From Sulfitobacter guttiformis (GTDB lineage Bacteria > Pseudomonadota > Alphaproteobacteria > Rhodobacterales > Rhodobacteraceae), in the NCBI RefSeq assembly GCF_003610455.1, contig NZ_RAQK01000002.1, positions 806,001 through 870,000 of the forward strand: a stretch of 64,000 bases of DNA. The letters run 5' to 3'. The notes under the pieces were generated by a model that was given only the letters and a program-made list of their open reading frames with translations, was not told the origin of the DNA and searched no databases. Positions 18,934 to 28,546 of the stretch are shown here, piece by piece. The translations under genes and the position numbers were made by a program. Every line of letters begins with the position of its first letter. Within the stretch, counting starts at the first letter, position 1.

Positions 18934-19182
18934 ATGGCTAATAAAGAAGTTGACCATAACACACATTCGGGGATTGCAGCGCTCTCCATTTGCGAAAGCC
19001 TCCTACTGGCGCTGAACGATGCAAATATTCTGCCAGAGCGCGAAATTATGGGCATCCTCGAGGATGCTGCAAGCGCGCATGAAAACGAAGGTGGCTCCTA
19101 CACCGAGATCGAAAGCCACAAGGCGGTTGCTGCCCTGATCAAAAGTATCATTTCCAGCGGAAATTCAGTCCGCAGGAAGTGA
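18934..19182 (+). CDS. Small conserved-looking protein of unknown function
   Basis: 82 residues, helical, no membrane segment. The core HSGIAALSICESLLLALND followed by LEDAASAHE reads as two amphipathic helices, and the C-terminus is basic (SVRRK). No clear ribosome site stands before the ATG. I do not recognise a named family. It is divergent from the Crp/Fnr gene and shares the double FNR-type box, so joint regulation is plausible. Confidence 0.65.
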   Translation: MANKEVDHNTHSGIAALSICESLLLALNDANILPEREIMGILEDAASAHENEGGSYTEIESHKAVAALIKSIISSGNSVRRK

Positions 19183-19265
19183 TCCTTCGACTGGCCCCGT
19201 ACCACACAATACAACCAATCTGTCCCACTCAGGCACAATGCACTTGCAACATGTAAGGAAGACAA

Positions 19266-19403
19266 ATGGCCAAAGGCAAAAATAGCGAGCGCGGCAACAA
19301 GGAAACTAAAAAGCCGAAACAGGAAAAGCCCAAAGCCCCGGCTACGGCGAACTCACTGGCGGGTAAGATCCCTCTGTCAATTGCTGGCAAAAAGGCGAAG
19401 TAG
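19266..19403 (+). CDS. 45-residue lysine-rich protein
   Basis: A short gene, ATG at 19266 and TAG at 19401-19403, with GGAAG five bases upstream. The product starts MAKGKNSERGNKETKKPK and is one third Lys/Glu; a small hydrophobic patch (SLAGKIPLSIAGKKAK) ends it. Basic, disordered-looking proteins of this kind are common small hypothetical genes in alphaproteobacteria. A nucleic-acid-binding role is possible but unproven. Confidence 0.55.
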   Translation: MAKGKNSERGNKETKKPKQEKPKAPATANSLAGKIPLSIAGKKAK

Positions 19404-19488
19404 GGCCGAACGCCTTTCTGGCTGATCGTCAGTCCTGACGACCGAACAATCGCTGGTATATATTTGCGTCACATTTCGGGGTCTCCGC

Positions 19489-20109
19489 GGCTTTCTTGCA
19501 CAGATCGCGCATAGATCAGACCTCCCCTGACACCAGATGGCTTCAGCCTACTGGCACGGTACGATGTATGCCGAGAACTGCGAAGCCGTTTAGAATTGCA
19601 GCCCGGATCTGGATCTCCGTAACGTGGCGGTTGAAATCCAACGCCGATAGGTACTGACAGAGCAGTTTCAGACAATACGTCCAGTGACCGGCAGGGTTAT
19701 GCATAGCATGTTCCCCAAAGGTTTCGTATCGACACGGCTACGGCGGTGGTATCCAGTCAGGCTCCCCACAGGGCACGGCTCAGATACTTCGAGGACCGCA
19801 CCGCTTCGTTGCGAGCACATGCTCCTGCCGTGTCAGGCTTCCAGAGCTCGGCGTTCTTGCGGTGCGGGATAATGGCATGTTCGTTTCAGGCTGCAATCGC
19901 GTCATGGCATTTGCGCGTGTCGTCAGCGCCGTGCAAACATGTGCTGTCGGCCAAGGGATCGATAACGATCTTCGTTGCTTGAGCGAAAAGTTGTAATCAG
20001 CCTAGTTCCGGCTCGCGTACTTCGTCGGCGTCCAGCTGCTCATAGCGGCATTCTACCTTACTGGATTTACACTGTGAAACCTACAAGTCGCGATTTGTGC
20101 AATAAAGCC
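19489..20109. mobile_element. Degenerate, internally deleted IS5-family element
   Basis: Both ends keep an 18-bp terminal repeat: GGCTTTCTTGCACAGATC at 19489-19506 and GATTTGTGCAATAAAGCC at 20092-20109, matching at 16 of 18 positions when inverted. Between them lies a broken transposase on the minus strand. At 621 bp the element is shorter than I would expect of a full IS5-type copy, so the 5' half of the transposase is probably lost. No target duplication is seen, and it cannot transpose on its own. Confidence 0.75.
19543..19970 (-). pseudogene. IS5-family DDE transposase remnant (C-terminal half)
   Basis: On the minus strand the reading is recoverable in pieces: ADDTRKCHDAIAA, stop, NEHAIIPHRKNAELWKP, then ARNEAVRSSKYLSRALWG, a frameshift, GYHRRSRVDTK, another shift, and finally CLKLLCQYLSALDFNRHVTE followed by IQIRAAILNGFAVLGI to a stop at 19543-19545. 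These match, in order, the C-terminal blocks I know from IS5-type transposases of Rhodobacteraceae. At least two frameshifts and two stops make it a pseudogene. The N-terminal region with the first catalytic Asp is missing. Confidence 0.75.
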
Positions 20110-20169
20110 ATTTGGTGCGCGGACATAGTGTTTACCGATGCGATGTTCGCCCGAATGAATTAGCTAAGT

Positions 20170-21117
20170 CTACCATGCAAGCTCGGTGAACAAGTTGTCC
20201 TCTACACGAGAGGTTGGCTTAAAAGCATCTTCGGAAATCGGTGCAAACTCTCGCAACTTGTTTGCGATGGATAATCCGGACCAGAAACGCTGATCAGATC
20301 CCAATCTAATTTTGCCTGTCGGGGGGTGCAGCATGCCTGTCGCCGTGCAATCCCAAAGCATAGAAAGCTCCTGATTGAAGCGGTTGGTCAGCTCTAGAAT
20401 GTTAATTCGGTTGCGCCCAGAATTTACGCCGACAAAATATCCTTTTCCTACATAAGCTATTTTTGCAGCATCCGGTCCCATCACTGCAGCCATCGCTTGT
20501 GCAGAGTGCCGGAGCCCCTCAAGGAATATTGACGGTTCTTTCGGATTAAAAATGTCGTGCAATGCGTCGATATGTAAATTGATGAGCGACATCGCGTAAC
20601 ACCCCGGCCGAAATCGCAAAAAATAGTTCTCCAGATCTCGAATGTCATAGACGCCTTCTACGTCTAGATTTGGGATGTCATCAAACCGCATCTTCCTTAG
20701 CTTGTTCAGCTCTTGTTGGGTATCGTTTGCAGTTGCAATGCTTTGGTTGAGCATGCCTGCACTGATAACTCGTGCTCTTAATTCGATTGCATTAAGCGGC
20801 TTTGGAAGGAAGTCCGTGGCGCCAGCGTCGAAGGCACGCTGCATAAGACCTGGTTCACGGTTGGAGGTAATCATCAGGATCGGGGTAGAGCTATACTTTT
20901 TCATCCGCCGTAAAACTTGACAGAACTCAATCCCGTTGGTGCCGGGCAACATGATGTCCAGCAGAATACAGTCATACGTTAGCTGCGCCTCGTTCAAGGA
21001 CGCAAGCGCACTCTCTGCCGAAGCGTGGCATTCCAGCGCATAGTTGAGATCTCCACTTAGGTAGTGACTAATAGTGTCAAGAATTATTGGATCATCATCA
21101 ATCGCAAGTATCCGCAT
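20170..21117 (-). CDS. Response regulator with receiver domain and degenerate GGDEF-like output domain
   Basis: 315 residues. The receiver domain (1-120) has acid pocket D7-D9, phospho-acceptor D54, T84 and K106. After a helical linker, residues about 150-300 resemble a diguanylate cyclase fold (YAMSLINLHIDALHDIF), but the active-site loop reads GKGYF instead of GGDEF, so cyclase activity is unlikely. No kinase gene is nearby. It could act as a c-di-GMP or GTP sensor or by protein contact (inference). It lies at the left of the accessory island. Confidence 0.8.
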   Translation of the reverse strand: MRILAIDDDPIILDTISHYLSGDLNYALECHASAESALASLNEAQLTYDCILLDIMLPGTNGIEFCQVLRRMKKYSSTPILMITSNREPGLMQRAFDAGATDFLPKPLNAIELRARVISAGMLNQSIATANDTQQELNKLRKMRFDDIPNLDVEGVYDIRDLENYFLRFRPGCYAMSLINLHIDALHDIFNPKEPSIFLEGLRHSAQAMAAVMGPDAAKIAYVGKGYFVGVNSGRNRINILELTNRFNQELSMLWDCTATGMLHPPTGKIRLGSDQRFWSGLSIANKLREFAPISEDAFKPTSRVEDNLFTELAW

Positions 21118-21233
21118 GTATAACTCACTTTCACTGTGTGTCGCTGCGCTGACACGCGATTCTAAAAGTATCTACCTATGCGGGCAATTTTGTGAAGCAA
21201 TCATGGAGAATATGAGGCATTTTAACATGTAGC

Positions 21234-21644
21234 TCATATTATCGGCTGAATGTCCTTGCCCAGTGAGCCAGGACGCCCTCTGAAGCCCAGTGGAGTGGCT
21301 AGCACATCCTCGTTGTCGAGATCATCGTAGAACCGCGACAGCGTACCAGACATATATTGAAAGAGTTTGTTCGCCGTATCGGCTGACTTCCCTTCGCGTT
21401 TGATGCGAGAATAGCACCATTTCTTGTGTATCCGTGCCTCAGCCGAACCAGCAGAGGCTCATTCGATATTCTTACCCACCACCGAAATCAAATTTTTCAC
21501 TACACGCATTCGGGTCAAGCGCCACAAGCGCACTTGTTCCCTGTTCTTGAAACGGTTGTCCGGCGCAGCGAACTCCTCCACATGCTTGACCACAGCGGAA
21601 AGCCGCAATTTCGGAGCCTCAACCGCCCACCGGGACAGCCGATG
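21234..21644 (-). pseudogene. Unrecognised decayed gene, minus strand
   Basis: One minus-strand frame runs 137 codons from 21644 to a TGA at 21234-21236, interrupted only by an in-frame TGA at 21459-21461. Both halves look coding: VEAPKLRLSAVVKHVEEFAA and NREQVRLWRLTRMRVVKNLI before the stop, RIHKKWCYSRIKREGKSADT and LFQYMSGTLSRFYDDLDNED after it. No ATG opens it, and its 5' end meets the DUF2924 fragment. Family unknown; a remnant of a mobile-element gene is likely. Confidence 0.45.
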
Positions 21645-21744
21645 CTACAAATCGCTCTCAGCGGTGGCACGCACCATCACCGGCACACGCTGGAATGGCT
21701 ATCGCTTCTTTGGCCTACGCGAGCGGAAACGGAGTGAAGCATGA
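21628..21744 (+). pseudogene. DUF2924 C-terminal fragment
   Basis: The frame ending at the TGA 21742-21744 contains RCYKSLSAVARTITGTRWNG followed by YRFFGLRERK, which is the C-terminal signature of DUF2924 proteins. Upstream of about 21628 the reading no longer resembles the family. Intact DUF2924 genes usually sit directly before this type of recombinase gene, and here too the stop overlaps the recombinase start (ATGA). The 5' part was lost or replaced. Confidence 0.6.
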
Positions 21745-23063
21745 AGGACGTTCCCACAAAACTCGCCCGTCGCCTACGCTGCGCAATCTATACACGCAAA
21801 TCCAGCGAGGAAGGCCTCGAGCAAGAGTTCAACAGCCTTCATGCGCAGCGGGAATCCTGCGAGGCGTATATCACCAGTCAAAAATCTGAAGGCTGGGCAC
21901 TGGTGCGCGATCAATACGACGATGGCGGCATCTCAGGTGGCACTTTAGAGCGCCCTGCCCTGCAACAACTTCTGGCCGATATCGAGGACGGCTTGATCGA
22001 CGTCGTTGTCGTTTACAAGATCGACCGCCTGTCGCGCGCACTGATGGACTTTTCCAAGCTGGTCGAGGTCTTTGACCGAAACGGCGTTACCTTTGTCTCT
22101 GTCACGCAGTCGTTCAACACAACCACGTCAATGGGGCGGTTGACGCTGAACATCCTTCTGTCGTTTGCCCAGTTCGAACGGGAGGTCACAGCCGAACGCA
22201 TCCGCGACAAGGTGAAAGCGTCCCGCATGAAGGGGATGTGGATGGGCGGTAACATACCCCTCGGTTATGACGTGCGCGACCGTAAACTGGTCATCAACAC
22301 CGAGGAAGCCGCCAAGGTTGGTGAAATCTTCACACGCTTTGTTGAAGTTGGTTCGGCAACCGTTCTGGCGCGGGAACTACGCGGCGAAGGGACCCTCAAC
22401 AAAAAGGGCAAGTTGATTGACAAGGGGTATCTCTATCGCCTGCTGAACAACCGCGTCTATCGCGGCGAAGCTGTGCACAAGGGCACGGCCTATCCTGGTG
22501 AACACAAGGCCATCATCGACACGCGGCTCTGGGAGCAGGTGCATGACATCATGACTGAGAGCCCTCGCAAGCGGGCCAACAACAGCCGCTCGCAAACACC
22601 TGCTCTGCTGAAAGGGCTTTTCTTCACGGCGACCGGCGCGGCGATGACGCCGTCAAGCACGAAAAAGGGCACGCGCCGGTATCGGTATTACGTGTCGATG
22701 GATCTTCTGAAGAACCGCGAGACGCCCGACGATGGCATCCCCCGACGCCTGCCAGCGGATATAGCCGAGGGTGCTGTCATTACCGAGATCCGCCGCGTTC
22801 TGCGCACACCAGAAACCACGGCACAGGTCATTGCCAAATTGGACAGGGATGACATTCCGGAGGCAGATGCCATTGCAGCCTTGCAGCAGTTTCCGCAGCT
22901 TTGGGACCAGCTGTTTCCGGCAGAGCAAGCCCGTATCATTCAGCTACTAGTCCGGCGCGTCACAGTAACCGCTGAAGGGCTCATTATCGACCTGCGCACC
23001 GATGGCATCGCAGGTGTCATGCGTGAAATGATGGCCCCGCGCACACTCGAGGCCGCGGAATAA
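21741..23063 (+). CDS. Serine recombinase (resolvase/invertase-like with extended C-terminus)
   Basis: 440 residues. The N-terminal catalytic domain has Y17-x-R19-x-S21 with S21 as nucleophile, the HAQRESCEAYI segment, YKIDRLSR, and FAQFEREVTAERIRDK. A recombinase domain follows (about 170-290, with the LLNNRVYRGEAVHKG block). The zinc-ribbon cysteines of many large serine recombinases are absent (GLFFTATGAAMTP), which I recall as usual for this short subfamily. It probably moves, or once moved, the surrounding island. The gene appears intact and overlaps the next one by one base. Confidence 0.9.
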   Translation: MKDVPTKLARRLRCAIYTRKSSEEGLEQEFNSLHAQRESCEAYITSQKSEGWALVRDQYDDGGISGGTLERPALQQLLADIEDGLIDVVVVYKIDRLSRALMDFSKLVEVFDRNGVTFVSVTQSFNTTTSMGRLTLNILLSFAQFEREVTAERIRDKVKASRMKGMWMGGNIPLGYDVRDRKLVINTEEAAKVGEIFTRFVEVGSATVLARELRGEGTLNKKGKLIDKGYLYRLLNNRVYRGEAVHKGTAYPGEHKAIIDTRLWEQVHDIMTESPRKRANNSRSQTPALLKGLFFTATGAAMTPSSTKKGTRRYRYYVSMDLLKNRETPDDGIPRRLPADIAEGAVITEIRRVLRTPETTAQVIAKLDRDDIPEADAIAALQQFPQLWDQLFPAEQARIIQLLVRRVTVTAEGLIIDLRTDGIAGVMREMMAPRTLEAAE

Positions 23064-23464
23064 TGCCCGCGCCCGATACGATCCAGATCTTCGTGCCGCT
23101 CAAGGTGCGTAAGAAAAACGGGCGGCCCAAGATCCTGCCGCCCGCCGATTACCTGCCCAGCGAGGATCAAACCCAAGACCCGCATATCCTGCGTGCCATC
23201 GGCCGCGCGTGGGCCTGGCGGCGGCGCATGGAGGCTGGCGAGTTCGGAACCGTCCGCGATCTCGCAATCGCCGTGAAGCTCGCAGAGCGCCATGTCAGCC
23301 GCCAATTGCGGTTGGCATACTTGGCGCCGGATGTGCTGAAGCGGCTGGTGTTCGGTCGAGAGGTCACGGCCATCACCGTCATGCATCTGACTGAGAGCGC
23401 TGCTTTGCCTTGGGGGGAGCAGGCGAAGGTGGTCTTTGATGAGGCCGAAAAGGGTGGCGTCTGA
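23063..23464 (+). CDS. Recombinase-associated protein with HTH-like region
   Basis: 133 residues, basic. It begins IFVPLKVRKKNGRPKILPP and contains a central helical segment (RDLAIAVKLAERHVSRQLRL) that reads as a helix-turn-helix close to ParB/KorB type. Proteins of this kind commonly follow the DUF2924-recombinase pair, and the one-base overlap here keeps that order. It is probably a DNA-binding partner of the recombinase; the exact role is unknown. Confidence 0.75.
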   Translation: MPAPDTIQIFVPLKVRKKNGRPKILPPADYLPSEDQTQDPHILRAIGRAWAWRRRMEAGEFGTVRDLAIAVKLAERHVSRQLRLAYLAPDVLKRLVFGREVTAITVMHLTESAALPWGEQAKVVFDEAEKGGV

Positions 23465-23641
23465 AGAACACTAACGGCCCCAGAGCGGACATTGATTATG
23501 AGTAGGTTTGCTACATTGCAGCTTTCCGTAAGCTGACATTGCCAACACCCAGCTACTTTCTTTAATGATTGGCGTACTTCGCATGGAGACGTGGATACCA
23601 GATTCAATTGATGGCATAAGTATTTTCTAAGACCCCAAAAT

Positions 23642-26600
23642 GTGGAAAGTATCAAAGATGGCGGTAAAGGCATGATCAAAAAGCCAGAAAAATCACGCGT
23701 TGGCGGTGGTGGAGCAGCAACTAGCTCCGGTATTTTTTTCCAACAACGGTTGGGTTCCGTCATCGGGGCATGGATGCTTTCTGATCAGAGTTTTGATCGT
23801 GTGTTCAATTTGGGCGACGCAAGACCCTCTTGGATGCGTTTTGAGACCGAAGCCCCAGTAGATGACATTCTCGTTGCAACCGATGCAGGGGGCTTCGTTG
23901 CCATTCAAGCAAAGACTTCCGCGTCGCTTTCAGCCGAACTCAAAAGTCCTTTTGGCAAGACAATCTCCCAATTTGTAAAGCACTGGCTGGTTTGCCGAGA
24001 TGGTGATGGACAACAGGAATGGAACCGCCCTCTTTCAGTTGAATTAGATCGCCTTGTACTTGCTGTGGGGCCTGAATCGCCTGCCAGTATTAGGGAAGAT
24101 TTACCTCGCGCGCTTCGCCTAAAATCCCAGCCAGGTGGCGGCGAACTTACAGTTGCTCAACAGAGAGCCTTTGATATTTTTTCAACTTGCGTCGAGAACG
24201 CCTGGTTAGCCGCGACTGTTGAACCATTCGACACTGCACTCCCAAGTCATCTCGCGTCACTCATTGTCATTTTTGTCTTCAACCCCGAAGAAGCTGGCCA
24301 GCAGGCGATAGTTCAGAATCTACGGCAAATCGTTGTCGCTGAGACTGAAGCAGAAATTGTGCTGACAACACTCGAGTCTTTAAGCGCCGAGATGATGTCG
24401 CAGCGAGGCGGCGCAGATAGTTCAAAACTGAGGCAAGCGCTGATTAGTCGCGGCGTAGCATTGTCCGTGCCTCCAAATTACGCAGACGATATCGCGAAAC
24501 TGCGTGCTCATAGCGAGGCCACTGCTGAAGCCTTAAGCCGTTATGAGGTAATTGAAGCGGCTGAGGGAAACAGTGTGTCACTTGTGCGCGAGTGCCAGCC
24601 TCAAATCGAAGCTGCCGCACGTGAAGGGTCATTGTTGATAATCGGAGAACCAGGGTCTGGTAAGAGCGGCGTCCTGAATTCGCTTGCCAGAACTCTGCGA
24701 GACGAGGGAAACGATGTCTTGGAGCTTGCGGTGGATCGATTTTCGGTCGAGACACTCGAAGGATTGGGCCGGGAACTAGAGATCAAACATGCACTTCTAG
24801 ATGTTATCGGTTCATGGGACGGAGAGAAGCCTGCCTGGCTGGTTATTGACGCTCTTGATGCAACACGTGGTGGCGTTGGCGAAGGGGTATTTCGCAACCT
24901 AATCGAGCAAGTTCTGCAACGAAACGGGCGATGGCGAGTTGTTGCCTCGATCCGGACGTTTGACTTGCGAATGGGCCAGAAGTTTCGTTCACTCTTTGCT
25001 GGGGAACCACCTATTGAAGACCTAATGGAACATGGGTTTTCGAACGTCAGGCATGTACGTGTTCCCGAGTGGTCTGACACAGAATTTCAGCGGCTGTTAG
25101 ATGCAGCACCAGCATTGGACGCCGCGCTTCAAAACGCTCCCCGCACGTTAAGAGATATTGCTTCTGTCCCCTTTAATACGAGACTCTTAAGTGACCTTGT
25201 AAAGGATGGCTTAGTAGCCACGGATTTGTCGCACGTTTCGTCCCAAGCTCAACTGCTGCAGCTCTATTGGAGCAATCGCATTGAGAGCCATGGAAATCGA
25301 GCTCGATCCTGCATTTCGCGTATTGCAAAGGCAATGGTCTCGGCGCGTGCCTTACGGGCTCCAGTTGAGGATGCAGAGGGGGCAGACCCTGAAATCATTG
25401 ACACTCTCACTAGTGAAGGCGTCATAATTTCGGTCGAAAATGGCCGTTGGATACAGTTTCGACATCATCTACTTTTTGACTTTGCTGCAGCTCGTGTACT
25501 CATTGACCCCGCAGCTTTAGTTGACGGAAGTTTGCGATTTCCAAAAGATCAGGCACAGGGCCTCATGCTCGCGCCCGCCCTTTCTTTCGTTTTGAGAGAG
25601 ATTTGGGAAAGCGATGAAAGTCGGTCACGCTTTTGGAGCGCTGCCGCAAAGATACTGGCTGACAATGAAGCTGACCCAGTAATACGAGGTGCAACTGGTC
25701 GGATATGTGCCGAATACCCCGAAAAACTAGCGGACACAGCTGTTCTTGCTATGCGCATCGTGGCAGACGACACAAATGCTGCTCAAGCATTTTCCCATAC
25801 CTGCGGAGCCTTTGCTGTACGGCTCGAGGACTATCCCAATGCTCCGACAGCACCTTGGACAGGCCTGCTCAGGGACATATCTGAAAATTTGGAGCCGGTT
25901 GCCGGTACTGTTCGCTTTCTTTTATTCAATCTTGTTAAACTCGACCTAGATCAAAATGGGCAGGATCGTTTGGGCATCTCCGCACGTGCTCTGCTACGTC
26001 ATGCATTGACGTTAGACGTCCCGCACAACTTGGCAACATCGGCTATTGATCTTGTTGCGGCAACTTTCATCACAGATCCGGTGGAATCACACCGGCTGCT
26101 TTTGAGACTGTTCGAGCCTCAAAGGTTGCAAGCACATGGTTGGGAAGAAGTTCCGGCGTTGTGTCGCAAAATTGAAAAAATTGCCCCTGCCGACCCAGAC
26201 CTCGCAATAGTCGTTTATAGAGAAACGTTCGGATTTGCGGTGACAGAAGAGCGTGAAACTCGAATGGGTGACAGTCAGATAATGCCGCTAACATCTACCG
26301 CTCGGCAAGACTACGACATCGCCCGCTATTCGCTGACAGAATTTGCGCCGAAATTTCTAGCAATGCATCCCAAGGAAGCAGTTGTCGCAATTGTGGCAGC
26401 GACAGAAGGCTTTATTGCACGTGAGCATCCAATTTCACCTAACCAGCAAAAATTTGAGTCGCATATCAGCGGCCGAACAGTCCGTCTGCAAGAAGACTGG
26501 AGCTATGTTTGGGCACACAGTCCTGACAAAACTTATGGTCATGATGCAGACGCTTTGATCCTAGAGTTGCTCAAGTTTCTCCGTTCAGCCGAGCAAAGTA

Positions 26601-28546
26601 TGGCAAGAAATGTCGTTGAACAAATCATTGCAGATGCCAGTTTTGCAATATTCTGGTCACGTATTTTTCTAGCCGCCGCTGAGCGCAACGATGGTCTGGT
26701 TGACCTGTTGTTACCAATTGCAATGTCAGAGCCATTCTTAATGGTCTCTGACACAAGGAAAGACGCGATAGACCTCGTTGCGGTTGGTTACGACCGCCTG
26801 TCTGTGGACGAACGAATCGGCTTTGAGACAGCCATAGGGGTATTCGAGTTCAGTCGTTTTGATGAGCCAGAAGCTGCGCGTGCACATTTTCTCCATCGAG
26901 TCTTTAGTGCAATTGGAAGAAGCCGGTTAGCAACAGAAGCAGCTAAAAGCACTGTGGTTGAAAACAAGGGAGCAGACCTCAGCGATCAAGGCAACAATAG
27001 ACGTTTGTTTACGCTAACCACCACAACGGGCGAACCCGAGCCTTTTCACTGGATTGAGGACTTGGATCTGGACTCTTCAGTGGATCAAGTGCTGATGTGG
27101 GCAATCAATGACGCAAAGAAAGCACTTGGGCTAGAGGCGTCCTCCGAAGACGCCACCAAACTTACAATGTCCAAAGCTATTGCGGCACTCACGGGCTTAG
27201 AAACAGCTATCGACCGAACTCGCCAAAACACAGGACTTGTCGCTTACGCCGAAGGTGTCATTGGGCAAGGCATAGCGAAAATAATTTCACTCAAGATCAC
27301 TCCAAGTGTGAACGCTCAACAAGAAAGCAGCCGCTTTCTCGGACTGATGTCGACAGCTTTAGAATCCCTTAACCCGGCTGTGGATGACGATACGGAAGCG
27401 AACTTCGAACGCTCCGCTTCGTGGGGCTCTCCAGCCGCGCGGGTAGAAATTGCTAGTGCAGTCCTAGACCTCACGCTTCAGAGACCTGATCTGTACCCTG
27501 AACTAGCAAGCTCAATCGACGGACTGATCTCCGATCCTCATCCTGCGGTCAGGTTGCAGTCTGGTCTTCACCTTGTTCGCATCTGGGACCTAGACCGAAC
27601 AGGATTTTGGACCAGATTAGAAAGTCGTCTTGAAAGAGAGACCAACCTCAGTATTCTTAAGAGCCTCATCAACAGCGTTTTAGGACGCCTTCTACATTCT
27701 GATCCAGATCGAATAACGGCTCTCGCCGTCTCAATGAACGAGCGGTTTTCCGAACATCCAAAACGCCAAGCGGAACTCGATGAAGCGCTGTCTAGCATTT
27801 ATGTCGTTCTTTGGATCACTCACGAAAAGGCGGCAGCGTATGAGATCATCTCGAGTTGGATCAACAATCGAGAGAGCAGAGGTGAGGAGTTAACCCAGAT
27901 CCTTCAAACGATGAGAGGAGCACTTGTCTTAGGATTGAAAGAAGACTCGAAGAACAGCGACAACCAAATTCGCCATCGAGCTATTGACCTTACTTCGCAG
28001 ATTGTCAGAAAATCGAGCGAAGGATTGAAGGCGTACGTTGCAACTGAGGAGCCAACTTTAGAGCAAATTGAAGTCGTGCGTGAAGACGCAAAGCTGCTCG
28101 ACACGGCGTGTATGCAGATCTATTTTTCGGTCGGCGCATCGGATAGCAAGACGGCGCAAGATCAGACCATCAGTAAAAATAAATTGGGGCTCTTTTTCGA
28201 AGAAATTACACCGGTTCTTGAACAAATTGGCGACCACGCGACGCCGCACACGATCTACTATTTGTTACAGCTCCTAGAGTATTTACTACCGGTCGATCCA
28301 GCCCGTTCATTCGATCTAATCGCGCGTGCCCTAAAGGGTGGAGGACGACAAAGTGGCTATCAATATGAATCCATGGGCGCGGACCTACTGGTTCGCCTAC
28401 TTGGGATTTTTCTTGCCGATCACAAAGAACTATTCGAAAGCGACGTCCGTCGAGCCGCGCTTATCGACTGTCTGGAAATATTTATGGATGCAGGTTGGCC
28501 CTCTGCGCGTCGTCTTCTCTATCGCCTGCCTGAACTTATCCAATGA
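23642..28546 (+). CDS. Giant nuclease / STAND-like ATPase / helical-repeat protein, candidate defence sensor
   Basis: 1634 residues from GTG 23642; ATG 23672 is an alternative that keeps the Gly-rich start. Residues about 15-210 resemble a PD-(D/E)xK nuclease domain (E68, D74/D75, Q89-x-K91 in VAIQAK) preceded by [18 protein letters not shown]-loop GEPGSGKS lies at 335-342 and Walker B LVIDALDA at 400-407, with a downstream RFDLR-like sensor region (ASIRTFDLR). From about 620 to the end it is helical and HEAT-like, without catalytic motifs. This matches the nuclease-NTPase-repeat layout of Avs/STAND anti-phage proteins. It overlaps its partner by four bases. Confidence 0.8.

Noticed and set aside
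21445..21470. Possible copy of the tRNA-Ser 3' end (GCAGAGGCTCATTCGA) as an att site
   Set aside because: It needs gaps to align with the tRNA end and falls inside the minus-strand remnant; too short to be convincing.
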